43,922 nucleotides of DNA from JAENVT01 sp031430695 (GTDB lineage Bacteria > Actinomycetota > Acidimicrobiia > Acidimicrobiales > Ilumatobacteraceae). Under the pieces are notes generated by a model. The model worked only from the letters and a program-made list of their open reading frames with translations. It did not search any database and was not told the DNA's origin. Shown one piece after another: positions 1-8,379 of the stretch. Positions within the stretch are counted from its first letter, which is position 1. Each line of letters starts with the position of its first letter. The translations under genes were made by a program, and so were the position numbers. The stretch covers positions 1 to 43,922 of the forward strand of contig JANPBZ010000003.1 in assembly GCA_031430695.1 (NCBI GenBank), read 5' to 3'.

Positions 1-1
1 C

Positions 2-382
2 GAGAACCGCGACCGCGGCGTGCCCGCGGTGACCAACGCAACCCAACTCGAGCAGCTCATCGGGGCGATCGAGCAGATCGAGGTCGTGCACAGCATCAAT
101 GACTACATCGTTCGTCTGGCCAACGCGACCCGTGGTCATCCCGACTTACGGCTCGGTGTGTCAACTCGTGGAACACTGTCGCTCATGCGAGTAGCCAAGG
201 CGTACGCCGCGTCCGAGCAGCGCGGCTATGTCACACCGGACGACATCAAGACGCTGATCGAGCCGGTTTTTGGCCACCGCATCTCATTGAGTTCCGAGGC
301 CGAACTGCGTGGCGTGCGCAGTGAACAGGTGTTGGCCGAGATTGTCGACGACATCGCAGTTCCCCGCCACCGCGAGGGATGA
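2..382 (+). CDS. MoxR-family AAA+ ATPase, C-terminal end only
   Basis: The reading frame enters from the left edge, so only about the last 126 residues are present. The segment lies after the Walker motifs and matches the helical lid of MoxR ATPases: a run of the form DYIVRLANATR, then a GVSTRGTLSLMRVAKAYAA stretch that carries the sensor-2 region, then the YVTPDDIKTLIEPVFGHRI segment typical of the family. MoxR proteins act as chaperones that assemble or activate von Willebrand-type or membrane partners. A DUF58 gene starts 4 nt downstream and a transglutaminase-fold gene follows, which is the classic MoxR-DUF58-TgpA operon. The family call is firm; the client is unknown. Confidence 0.9.
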   Translation, partial: ENRDRGVPAVTNATQLEQLIGAIEQIEVVHSINDYIVRLANATRGHPDLRLGVSTRGTLSLMRVAKAYAASEQRGYVTPDDIKTLIEPVFGHRISLSSEAELRGVRSEQVLAEIVDDIAVPRHREG

Positions 383-386
383 CGGC

Positions 387-1502
387 GTGCTGACTCGCAC
401 CGGCCTCGGCGTGCTGATCGGCTCGGTGATCAGTGCCTGCTTCGGACTCGTCTGGTGGTACGAGGAGTTGCTCGCCCTGGCCGCTGCCGGTGCTGTTGCT
501 GTTGGCTTCGCGTTGTACACGTCACGACGACCGACCCGCCACAGCGCTCGGCGGCGGCTCATCACCGCCCGGGTTGCCCGTGGCGAGGTCGTGCACGTTC
601 GCTATCAGATCTTCAACCAGTCACAGCATCGGCTCGGTTCGACACGCTTGACCGACGAGTTTCAGGGCATTCAGCAGTCGTTCGGCATCCCCACGTTGCC
701 GCGCATGACCCGCCACGAGGTCGACGCCCAGTTCAGCACGCGCCGACGAGGCATCTTCCCAATCGGTCCGTTGTCGTTCGAACGCATCGATCAGCTCGGT
801 CTGGCCACGGCCAGCAGCCCGCTCGGCCAGATGGGGATGGTCGTCGTGCACCCTCGGGTGTACCCGTTGATCGCAGCGTCAGGTGCCGTCAGGGTGATCA
901 CCAACGACGCCGTCCTGCGTCGGCCATCCGGTGACCCGCAGTCTGGCTTTCAATCGCTTCGCGAGTATCAATATGGCGATGACACCCGGCTCATCCACTG
1001 GCCCACCTCGGCTCGGGCGGCGACGTTGATGATCCGCGAGTTCGTCGATCTTCGGCGACACGAGTTCACGGTCGTCATCGACACGTCCACCGATGTGGCC
1101 ACCGCCGACGACTTCGAAGAGATCGTCGATGCGGGCGCCAGCGTGGCCGCGTTCGCACTGCGGTCGGGACTCGACGTGGTGGTTCGTTCGACATCGCGGC
1201 TGCGTGCTGGTCGGCCGTATCCACTGGTCGACCAGTCCGAGATGCTCGACCTGCTGACGCCGCTCGAGCAGGGGAGCGGCACCGATGTGCTGTCGCTTGC
1301 CAGCTTGTTCACGGGTGGCCTCGGCGGGGTAGCGGTGTTGGTGGTGACGGGTCCGAAGGGCCCGTCGACCATCTTCTCGCACGGCGATCAGATCAGCGTT
1401 GCCAGAATCGGGGTCGGGGCGGGTACTGCCGGGCTGGCGTGTTCGGCGATTGCGGCCAACGACGCCGGTCAGTTCGCGGAGCGGTGGGCGCAGTGGAACT
1501 AG
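387..1502 (+). CDS. DUF58 domain membrane protein
   Basis: 371 residues from a GTG start. I chose this start because a GAGGGA ribosome site sits 6-7 nt upstream, overlapping the moxR stop, and because translation begins just before two hydrophobic segments (about residues 5-40). The DUF58 signature is clear near the middle: F-x-x-L-R-E-Y-x-x-G-D-D-x-R-x-I-H-W-x-x-S-A-R. In this family it forms part of a vWA-like fold that works with MoxR. The C-terminal third is ordinary DUF58/vWA-like sequence. The gene is coupled to its neighbours: the stop overlaps the GTG of the next gene. Family and operon are certain; the biochemical role is not known. Confidence 0.9.
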   Translation: MLTRTGLGVLIGSVISACFGLVWWYEELLALAAAGAVAVGFALYTSRRPTRHSARRRLITARVARGEVVHVRYQIFNQSQHRLGSTRLTDEFQGIQQSFGIPTLPRMTRHEVDAQFSTRRRGIFPIGPLSFERIDQLGLATASSPLGQMGMVVVHPRVYPLIAASGAVRVITNDAVLRRPSGDPQSGFQSLREYQYGDDTRLIHWPTSARAATLMIREFVDLRRHEFTVVIDTSTDVATADDFEEIVDAGASVAAFALRSGLDVVVRSTSRLRAGRPYPLVDQSEMLDLLTPLEQGSGTDVLSLASLFTGGLGGVAVLVVTGPKGPSTIFSHGDQISVARIGVGAGTAGLACSAIAANDAGQFAERWAQWN

Positions 1503-3589
1503 CAGCCAGGCCGAGTCTCACCAATGGTCGTCGAGTCGTCCGTGCAATGGCCGTGCTGGTGTTCGGCTGCGGCCTGGCCCTCAGCGGGGCGCGAGTCGTC
1601 GGGACTCGCCTCGAACCCGTCCTGCTGGTTCCAGCGGTCGTCGCAGTGCTTGTCGGATGGCTCCTGTCGCGTCTCAACATCGTTGTGCGGGCGATCGGCC
1701 AGGGTGCCGCGTTCGTGGGGTCCGGGATGTTCGTGGCGTACGCGTCGGATGGCACGTCGGCGTCGTTTGTTCGCGGTCTGCTCGATGGGTCCCGCCAGGT
1801 GGTCACCACCGCGTGGCCCAGCCCGAGGTTTCCAACGATCTTCGTCGCCTTGGCAGCACTGATCTTCGGTGCCACCGCGTTGGCCACTGACCTGGCCATG
1901 CGTGCTCGTTGGCGGGCACTCGCGATCGCGCCGCTGATGGTCGCGATGGTCGCAATGATCGCAGTGGGTGCTCCCGACGGCCCGCAATGGCAGGCCGTCG
2001 CCTTGGCTGCCGCCTCGGCATTCATGCTGCTGTGGATCGGCCTCGACGATCGAGTTGCCAGCGTGCGGTCGGGTGTCGTCGTCGCTGTGTCCATCGGGCT
2101 GGCAGCCCTGGTCACGACCGTCAGCGTCAGTGTTGCCGTTGCCGATCGCGCCAACCCGCGTCACCGCGAGGAGGCCAACAGCCAACTCTCGCTGCTCGAT
2201 CCGCTGGCCGATGTCTCGGCACAACGCGACGCCGTACCCGCGCGTGATCTGTACACGGTTGAATCGCCCGCGCTTGGTCAGCTGCAGCGGTGGCGATCGG
2301 CCGCGCTCGACATCTACAACGGCGAGTCGTGGTCGACCAGTGGCCGCATCATACCGACCGGCAACCGACTCGACGAGCCCACGGGCGCCGAGCAGGTGTC
2401 CGTCAGGATTACGGCATTGCGATCCGACACGGTGCTGTGGGTGGCTCCCGGTCGACTGCTGCGCAGCAGCAGCCCGGTCGAGTCCGATTCCAAACGTCGC
2501 GTTGTCAGGATCAACGGCGACGAACGGCCGGCCGTCACGGTGTTCACCGTCGAGCCCCTGACCGACTTCGATCCCACAACTGTCGACGCGGTTGCGACCG
2601 TGCAACCGACTGAGATCGAAAGCTCGTACGAGGCGCTGGCCAGGGAGCTCGCCGGTGATGGCACCGTCGCCGAGCAGGTAGCAACACTGGCCGCGGCGCT
2701 GATCGAGGACTACCAGCTGAACTCCGACACCCCGGGCGGGGTGCAGCAGAACCTGGTCGACACGTTCCTGCGCAATTCCAAGGTCGGCAATCCCGAGCAG
2801 TTCATCACCGGCTTCGTGCTGCTGGCTCGCAGCCTCGGCGTCGACGCCCGTATCGCCACCGGCTATGCGACCGACTCCACGTCGTCGTCGGCAACGATCG
2901 ACACCTCGATGGCACTTGCTTGGCCCGAGGTTCTTGTCGACGACGGATGGGTCACCGTCGATGTGCTGCCGGAAGAAACGCCGGGTGCGCAGGGGCCTGA
3001 GACGCCGGCCGGCCGTCCGGAAACACCTCCGGCAGCGCAGCCGCTGGATCCTCCAGCCGTCGACGATGCCGACCCCAATGAACCTGTCGAAGCTGCGATC
3101 CCGCCGCAGGCGACCGAACGGTGGTCGGCGGTGCGGGTGTGGGCGCTGCGAGGCGGGCTGTTCACTGGACTGTTGTTGTGGCCGATCATCGTCTTCGCAA
3201 TCATCGTCACCTGGAAGAAGTTGCGCCGCCGCAAGGGCCTGAAGGCCAACGATCCGGCGCGTCGGGTCAGCACGGCCTGGACGTTGGCAACCGACGCGCT
3301 GGTTGACGCCGGAGCTACCTTGCACAGCAGTGACACCAACGCCGAACTGGTCGAGGCCGGCGTCAAGATGCAGCCGGCGGCCGGGCCGCCGCTCGGTCGC
3401 CTGCAGCGTCACGCCGATGCCGTGACGTTTGCCAGTGCGTCGTGTGACCCGCAACGGGCCGTCGATGCCGTGGATCAGCTGCGAATGGTCGAGTCGAGCA
3501 TCCGCAACTCCTCGTCGAGATGGTGGCGTTGGAAGTGGTGGCTCAGCACCCGCTCGCTGCGCCGCCGCACCCAATCACCCTTGCGCTGA
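1493..3589 (+). CDS. TgpA-like membrane protein with a degenerate transglutaminase domain
   Basis: 698 residues from GTG 1493, which overlaps the DUF58 stop; GTG 1484 is possible. Several transmembrane helices occupy residues 15-210. A periplasmic region follows, then a transglutaminase-like core (about 390-500), a Pro-rich linker, a helix near 555-580 and a cytoplasmic tail. The fold is recognisable from E-Q-F-I-x-G-F-x-L-L-A-R-S-L-G-V-x-A-R-I-A-x-G-Y and A-W-P-E-V-x-V-x-D-G-W-V-x-V-D. The two catalytic positions are changed. The Cys of the usual G-x-C-E-Q-F motif is Pro434 (codon 2792-2794), and the His of H-A-W-P-E-V is Leu475 (codon 2915-2917). The reading frame is intact, so this looks like a maintained non-catalytic relative, probably working with the MoxR/DUF58 pair. 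Confidence 0.85.
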   Translation: MELAARPSLTNGRRVVRAMAVLVFGCGLALSGARVVGTRLEPVLLVPAVVAVLVGWLLSRLNIVVRAIGQGAAFVGSGMFVAYASDGTSASFVRGLLDGSRQVVTTAWPSPRFPTIFVALAALIFGATALATDLAMRARWRALAIAPLMVAMVAMIAVGAPDGPQWQAVALAAASAFMLLWIGLDDRVASVRSGVVVAVSIGLAALVTTVSVSVAVADRANPRHREEANSQLSLLDPLADVSAQRDAVPARDLYTVESPALGQLQRWRSAALDIYNGESWSTSGRIIPTGNRLDEPTGAEQVSVRITALRSDTVLWVAPGRLLRSSSPVESDSKRRVVRINGDERPAVTVFTVEPLTDFDPTTVDAVATVQPTEIESSYEALARELAGDGTVAEQVATLAAALIEDYQLNSDTPGGVQQNLVDTFLRNSKVGNPEQFITGFVLLARSLGVDARIATGYATDSTSSSATIDTSMALAWPEVLVDDGWVTVDVLPEETPGAQGPETPAGRPETPPAAQPLDPPAVDDADPNEPVEAAIPPQATERWSAVRVWALRGGLFTGLLLWPIIVFAIIVTWKKLRRRKGLKANDPARRVSTAWTLATDALVDAGATLHSSDTNAELVEAGVKMQPAAGPPLGRLQRHADAVTFASASCDPQRAVDAVDQLRMVESSIRNSSSRWWRWKWWLSTRSLRRRTQSPLR

Positions 3590-3596
3590 CTCGAGC

Positions 3597-3638
3597 CCCG
3601 CTACACCGTGCCCACTACACGGTGCCCACTACACCGTG
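3597..3638. repeat. Three 14-bp tandem units with alternating inverted 7-mers at a convergent gene end
   Basis: Three 14-nt units lie head to tail: CCCGCTA-CACCGTG, CCCACTA-CACGGTG and CCCACTA-CACCGTG. The 7-mers CACCGTG and CACGGTG are reverse complements, so neighbouring units can fold into 7-bp stems with 7-nt loops on either strand. The array fills the gap between the transglutaminase gene stop (3589) and the giant protein gene. The last unit contains that gene's TAG stop (3629-3631) and its final codons. It could act as a bidirectional terminator, but there is no T-tract. Confidence 0.75.
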
Positions 3639-6600
3639 ATGGTGATCAGCGCGGTGGCTGCGCCGCCGAGGGGGGGGTCTTCGGTCACGGTGCACGGGAT
3701 GACTGCCGAGTTGAGCGGATCATCGGCAAAGGTGGCGGGCACGCTGACGACGAGTTCGAACTGCGGGTTGAAGGGATCAACCTGAGGGCCGGGGGCGACG
3801 AGAATCGCATGACCGAAGCCGTCCGGCGGTGTGCAGCTGACCGAGACCGGATCGCCATCGGGCTCGGTGACGATCAGCGGGAGGTGCACGGTCGGCTGAC
3901 CGTTGGTGTCCTCGGTGCCGGGCTGAATCGTCGGGAGACGATTCGATGTGATGGTGATCGTCGAGCTCGACGTCAGCCCGCCATCATCCTCGATCGTGTA
4001 GCTCAGCCTGGATTCCCCGTGACCGAGCGTCACGACGACCGTGTTGCCGGTGATTGACTGAATCGTCGCCGAGCCGCTGGTCACGACGATGGTGCGAATC
4101 GTGAGCGCTCCGCCTTCGGGATCGGTGTCGTTCTCTGTCGGGTTGAACGGGAACGACGAGAACTCGGTGAAGTACTGGTCGGCGATCGCTGTCGGGCCAA
4201 GGTTGCTGATGGTCAGGGTGATGGTCGCCGAGGCCGTGAGTCCGCCGGGGTCCTGCACAACGGCGGTGAACACATACGGCGAGCCGGCTGGTGTACCGGT
4301 CGGTGGTGAGGCGTTGATGGTCGTGTCATCGAAGCTGCCAGGGCTGCCGCTGTTGCCCGGCACCAGGGTGACCCAACTCGGGTTGCCGTTGAGGGCGACG
4401 ATCTTCAGTGCTTCGTCGTCGGAGGCCAGCTCGGCGACCGTCACCGTCAGGGTACTGCCTCGCGAAATGACCCTGGAGATACTGCCGGCAACAGGTGCGC
4501 GATTGACGTCGATGGTCAGTTGGCCCTGTGTTGATTGCTGGCAGCCGTTCTCGACCGTGAATGTCACCAGTTCCGTGCCGTTCATTCCTACGGGTGGCGT
4601 ATAGACGCCGCTGGTTCCCGTCAAACCCCCGCCAGCCACACTGCCGGCGCGGATGCTGCCCGACAGCACGTATTGGGTGAGATCGATGGCAATCGGCACC
4701 TGGTACGGCGTGAACAGGGTGGCGGCAGGCGCCGATGGAGGGCTCTCGCTGCACGGCAGGACGTTGAGGGTGATGGTTGCGGTGCTCGACAAGCCACTGT
4801 CGTCGCTGAGCGAGTATCGGATCACGGCGACCCCGGCAGCGTTGGGGGCGGCGACGAACGTCAAGACACCACGCAGGAGTTCGACCGTGCCGAAGCTTGT
4901 GGGAGGCCGGTTGAGGAGCACCGCGGAGACGACATCGCCGGGGTCGCTGATGCCACTGTCATTGATCAGCAGGTCGACGCTGTTGACCCCTCCGCTGGCG
5001 ATGGTCAACACATCGTCGACTGCCACCGGTGGGTTCGCCGGCGGCGGGTCGGTCACCGTGATTTTGATCTTGGCACTTGCAGGGATGCCGTCGCTGTTCG
5101 TCACCGTGTAGCTGACAACGACCGTGCCGGGTCCCGTGGTCTTCACGCTGACGACGGGCCCGAGCGTCGACACCGTGCCCGGGCCGGAGTCGAGCGACGC
5201 ACTCGTCAACGTCAGTTGCGTCGTACTGTTCTGGTCGCGCAGCTCGGCAACGACGTCGATGGCCACGTTGTCGCCGGTCAACGCCGAGCGAGGGATGTCG
5301 CGGACGAAGGGTGGCGTGGTCGGGGGAAGCGGGCTGTCGTCGACCACCCTGACCGAGATCGTGGCGCTGACGTTCCCGTCGTTGCCGTCACTGATCGTGA
5401 CGTCGAGATTGATGACTTCGGGTGTTCGATCGGCTGTCCCCGTATCGGGGGCGGTGTACGAGAAGCTCTCGGTCTTGTCCGTGTAACTGGTGGTGCCCCG
5501 AGTCGGCTTGCTGACGGCGGAGAACACCAAGCTGTCGCCGTCATCATCGTTGGCCGTCTCGTTGGCGCTGATCGTGATGGACTTGCCGAGGCTGACCGTT
5601 TTCAAGGGGGCCGAACCGTCGACGGTGGGTGGACGGTTGCCGGGCGGAGCGACCGCGACGGTGACGATGATCGTCGCCTCGGCAAGCAAGCCTTGGGCGT
5701 TGCTGACGCTGTACTTGCATCGATAGACGCCGGTCTGGCCGCTGGGCGGGACGAAGGTGATTCGATTGTCTGCCGTGATGGAGGCGACACCACCGCCAGC
5801 GCAGGATGGGGTTCCGATCAGGCTGGGCCGCCCGCCCGACGGGTCGCCGTCGTTGGCCAAAGCGTCGATGTTGACGGCCTTGTCGGTCACGGTGTCGGCG
5901 AAGTCGTCGCGGGCGAATGGGGCGCGAGGCAATGCCTCCACGAGCACGGTGACCGTGACCGTGCCGGTCGCCTCGTTGCCGTTCCCGTCGCCGATCGTGT
6001 ACGGGAATGTGACCGGCGTCGGTTCGGTGATGTCGGGAAGGTTCGGCGTGAACCGAACCGAATTGCCATCTACCGCTGTTGTGCCGACGCCGTCCTCGGG
6101 TGTGCCGACCGTGACCAGGCGAATCTCGTCGCCCTCGGGGTCGACGTCGTTGGCGGTGACCGGGATCCTCACCGAGTTGCCGATCACGACTCGCTCGGCA
6201 TCGACATTGGCGACGGGCGGTCGGTTCTCCGCCGCTTCGTCGATCTTGAGAACGAGAACCTTTCCGGTTGCGTCGTGCAGCGGGTCCCCGTCGCTCAGTT
6301 TGTAGGTAACCAGCGAGCGATCGGACGCGCCCGGCCCCAACGTGATCTTCAGCAATTGGCTGCGAACCACGGCTGTGACTCCCGGCGGCGCCACCGCAGA
6401 GACGACCCGCAGATCGTCACCGTCGGGGTCGATGTCGTTGGCCTTCACGTCGAGCTCACCGACGACGCCGACGGGAAGTCGAATGGCATCGGGCCGTGCC
6501 ACAGGCGCATTGTTCTCGGCGTCCGCCGCGGACACAGTGACCGTGACGACGGTCTGCTGGCTGGTGCCACCTTGCGGATCTGCCGCCTGATAGGTGAACG

Positions 6601-7099
6601 TGTACACGCCCGGTTTGTTGGGCGGCTGGTACTTCAGCGCCGGCAAATCCGTCGGGCCGAGGGTGTCGGTGATCGTGGCGCCGCTGTCGTCTTGGAATGT
6701 CGGCACCGTCAACATGTCGCGCTCGGGGTCGATGTCGTTGGCCAGCACGTCGATGGTCACGGCACGTCCGAGCCGCGTATTGACCTCGTCGGGCCGAGCG
6801 ATGGGTGGCCGATTGGGGCTGCCGGGCGGGAACAACTCCACATTCACCGTGGCCGTAGCTTCGCCGCCATGCTCGTCGACGATGGTATAGGTGAACGAGT
6901 CGGTGCCGCTGAAGCCCAGCTCTGGCCGGTACGCCACCGAGGTGCCGTTGAGCACGTCGGTGGCACCATGTCCGGCTGTGTCGGCGACACCGACTCTGAC
7001 CACGGCGATGGCATCGCCGTCGGGGTCGTAGTCGTTGCCCGTGACCGGGATGGTGATCGTGCTGCCCGCCCGCGCCGTGACCGAGTCGTCGACCGCCAC
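3629..7099 (-). CDS. Tandem Ig/cadherin-like repeat surface protein (C-terminal part of an amber-split gene)
   Basis: 1156 residues if read from GTG 7099, but open in the same frame back to the TAG at 7145-7147. It is made of roughly ten repeats of about 90-100 residues. Many open with N-R-P-P-x-A-x-x-D and carry N-D-x-D-P-x-G-D, the calcium-binding style of bacterial cadherin-like or Tandem-95 repeats. There is no C-terminal anchor, LPXTG motif or membrane helix. GTG 7099 has no purine-rich ribosome site, and the codons between the TAG and 7099 read as sensible linker sequence (YDTDNLDNNGVDDPPVAVDD). This part is therefore probably the continuation of the gene upstream (7145-8308), which carries the membrane signal. 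The likely role is an extracellular adhesin or envelope structure. Confidence 0.8.
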   Translation of the reverse strand: MAVDDSVTARAGSTITIPVTGNDYDPDGDAIAVVRVGVADTAGHGATDVLNGTSVAYRPELGFSGTDSFTYTIVDEHGGEATATVNVELFPPGSPNRPPIARPDEVNTRLGRAVTIDVLANDIDPERDMLTVPTFQDDSGATITDTLGPTDLPALKYQPPNKPGVYTFTYQAADPQGGTSQQTVVTVTVSAADAENNAPVARPDAIRLPVGVVGELDVKANDIDPDGDDLRVVSAVAPPGVTAVVRSQLLKITLGPGASDRSLVTYKLSDGDPLHDATGKVLVLKIDEAAENRPPVANVDAERVVIGNSVRIPVTANDVDPEGDEIRLVTVGTPEDGVGTTAVDGNSVRFTPNLPDITEPTPVTFPYTIGDGNGNEATGTVTVTVLVEALPRAPFARDDFADTVTDKAVNIDALANDGDPSGGRPSLIGTPSCAGGGVASITADNRITFVPPSGQTGVYRCKYSVSNAQGLLAEATIIVTVAVAPPGNRPPTVDGSAPLKTVSLGKSITISANETANDDDGDSLVFSAVSKPTRGTTSYTDKTESFSYTAPDTGTADRTPEVINLDVTISDGNDGNVSATISVRVVDDSPLPPTTPPFVRDIPRSALTGDNVAIDVVAELRDQNSTTQLTLTSASLDSGPGTVSTLGPVVSVKTTGPGTVVVSYTVTNSDGIPASAKIKITVTDPPPANPPVAVDDVLTIASGGVNSVDLLINDSGISDPGDVVSAVLLNRPPTSFGTVELLRGVLTFVAAPNAAGVAVIRYSLSDDSGLSSTATITLNVLPCSESPPSAPAATLFTPYQVPIAIDLTQYVLSGSIRAGSVAGGGLTGTSGVYTPPVGMNGTELVTFTVENGCQQSTQGQLTIDVNRAPVAGSISRVISRGSTLTVTVAELASDDEALKIVALNGNPSWVTLVPGNSGSPGSFDDTTINASPPTGTPAGSPYVFTAVVQDPGGLTASATITLTISNLGPTAIADQYFTEFSSFPFNPTENDTDPEGGALTIRTIVVTSGSATIQSITGNTVVVTLGHGESRLSYTIEDDGGLTSSSTITITSNRLPTIQPGTEDTNGQPTVHLPLIVTEPDGDPVSVSCTPPDGFGHAILVAPGPQVDPFNPQFELVVSVPATFADDPLNSAVIPCTVTEDPPLGGAATALITITV

Positions 7100-7144
7100 G
7101 GGCGGATCGTCGACACCGTTGTTGTCGAGATTGTCTGTGTCGTA

Positions 7145-7147
7145 CTA
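7145..7147 (-). other. In-frame amber codon separating the two halves of the giant surface protein gene
   Basis: On the minus strand the frame reads ...GGDTNG, TAG, YDTDNLDNNG... with no change of frame. First bases 8332 and 7099 differ by 1233, a multiple of three. A single change such as CAG to TAG would explain it. Confidence 0.85.
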
Positions 7148-8308
7148 GCCGTTTGTATCGCCGCCGGCGGTGATCGGCCCGTCGACGCTGACGCCCAGGT
7201 CCTTGATCTGGCCCTGGGCGTCGAGCAGGGGCACGCTTTCGTCGTTCTTCGTGATCGTGTTGATCCCGAATCGATGAGCCACCCAGGCGTTCTCGCCCGA
7301 CTGGTCGTCGAGCCAGATCAGATTGCCGGATGCAGTGATCGACAGCGGAGGCGAAGCGCGAGGATCCGGTCGTGGTTCGGTGCCCAGTCGCTGATCGTCG
7401 AGATCGATCCGGTCAACCTCGTTGTTGTTGTGCACGACGACCATTGCATTGCCGGCGACCGCCAACCGATCATCCGTAGCGATGTTCAGGCCGTCGATCC
7501 GGATGGTGGTCGTGATGCCGGTTGCACCGACACATACCAACGTCTCGCCGACACCCAACCACACGCAGGGGGCGTCGTCGCCCGACTCCTGCAGCACGGC
7601 CTCGCTGGCATTGGTGATCGACTGCACGGACACATCGCCACCGTCCAGCCAGCGCACCATCTGGCTGTTTGCATCGTATGAAACGGCGGTCGGCCCGATC
7701 GTTGCGGTCTGGTTGGGCGTGCTGCGCAGTGGCACGCTGGTAGCAGATTCGTCGATGTTGACGTGGGTGGCCTCGGTGTTGCCGAGCAGCCACATGCTGC
7801 CGTCGGCGGCGACGAGCGCGCTGTTCGATGCAGGGACCTTCACCGGTCGCGTCACATCGTCGACGGCGATGACGCTGGCTTCGTTGGTGCCAGGACTCAC
7901 GACGGTCAGTCCGCTGGCGCCGACACCGAACTTGACATCTGGTTCCGCCAACAACGACACCGCTTGGGCGGTCCCCAGCTGCAACTTGGCGGTCGAAATG
8001 GTGCGCACCGAAGCGCTCGATGCAGCGACCAGGAAGGCGCCACCGGCACCCTGCACAGCGACTTCACCGCTGGTGTCGGACTCGGACTCGATGGCGATCT
8101 TCGCCACGACCCGGCCCGCCAATCCATCGACCAGCACGACGGTCTCGTTGACCTGGTCGACCAGCCAACGCGTTGCTGCGCTGGAGGTCAACGACGTCGG
8201 GCGGACGCCGTCGCTGTTGATGACGGCGACGACCGATGCAGCGGCGACGACGGTGCCGAGCGCGGCACAGCCTGCCGTTCGCCAGCTCACCTTCTGCAAC
8301 TGTCCCAT
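7145..8308 (-). CDS. Signal-anchored N-terminal part of the giant surface protein (beta-propeller-like)
   Basis: 387 residues from ATG 8308, chosen because an AAGGTAGG stretch precedes it; GTG 8332 would add eight residues. A hydrophobic segment at about residues 8-30 is a signal or signal-anchor. The rest is rich in short beta-type repeats with W-L-V-D-Q-V-N-x-x-V-V-L-V-D-G-L-x-G-x-V-V-A-K-I and similar blades, which suggests a propeller-like domain. Actinobacterial proteins with this kind of head usually continue into Ig/cadherin-like repeats in one chain (from memory). Here the frame ends at TAG 7145-7147, yet stays open after it for the next 1171 codons (3632-7144). It is either a disrupted gene, a sequencing error or two separately translated products. 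Confidence 0.75.
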   Translation of the reverse strand: MGQLQKVSWRTAGCAALGTVVAAASVVAVINSDGVRPTSLTSSAATRWLVDQVNETVVLVDGLAGRVVAKIAIESESDTSGEVAVQGAGGAFLVAASSASVRTISTAKLQLGTAQAVSLLAEPDVKFGVGASGLTVVSPGTNEASVIAVDDVTRPVKVPASNSALVAADGSMWLLGNTEATHVNIDESATSVPLRSTPNQTATIGPTAVSYDANSQMVRWLDGGDVSVQSITNASEAVLQESGDDAPCVWLGVGETLVCVGATGITTTIRIDGLNIATDDRLAVAGNAMVVVHNNNEVDRIDLDDQRLGTEPRPDPRASPPLSITASGNLIWLDDQSGENAWVAHRFGINTITKNDESVPLLDAQGQIKDLGVSVDGPITAGGDTNG

Positions 8309-8379
8309 GCCGCCTACCTTGTTGGCCGACACTTCTCGGCAACGTTTACCAATGCGAGCCTACAGACCCTACCGGTGTC

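Noticed and set aside
1499..3574. A 691-codon open frame on the - strand opposite the transglutaminase-like gene
   Set aside because: No conserved motif, low-complexity Arg/Gly/Asp composition, and the + strand frame has clear family motifs.
4535..7681. A 1048-codon open frame on the + strand opposite the giant surface protein
   Set aside because: Its product is Arg/Asp-rich and without motifs. It mirrors the repeat structure of the true - strand gene and results from high GC.
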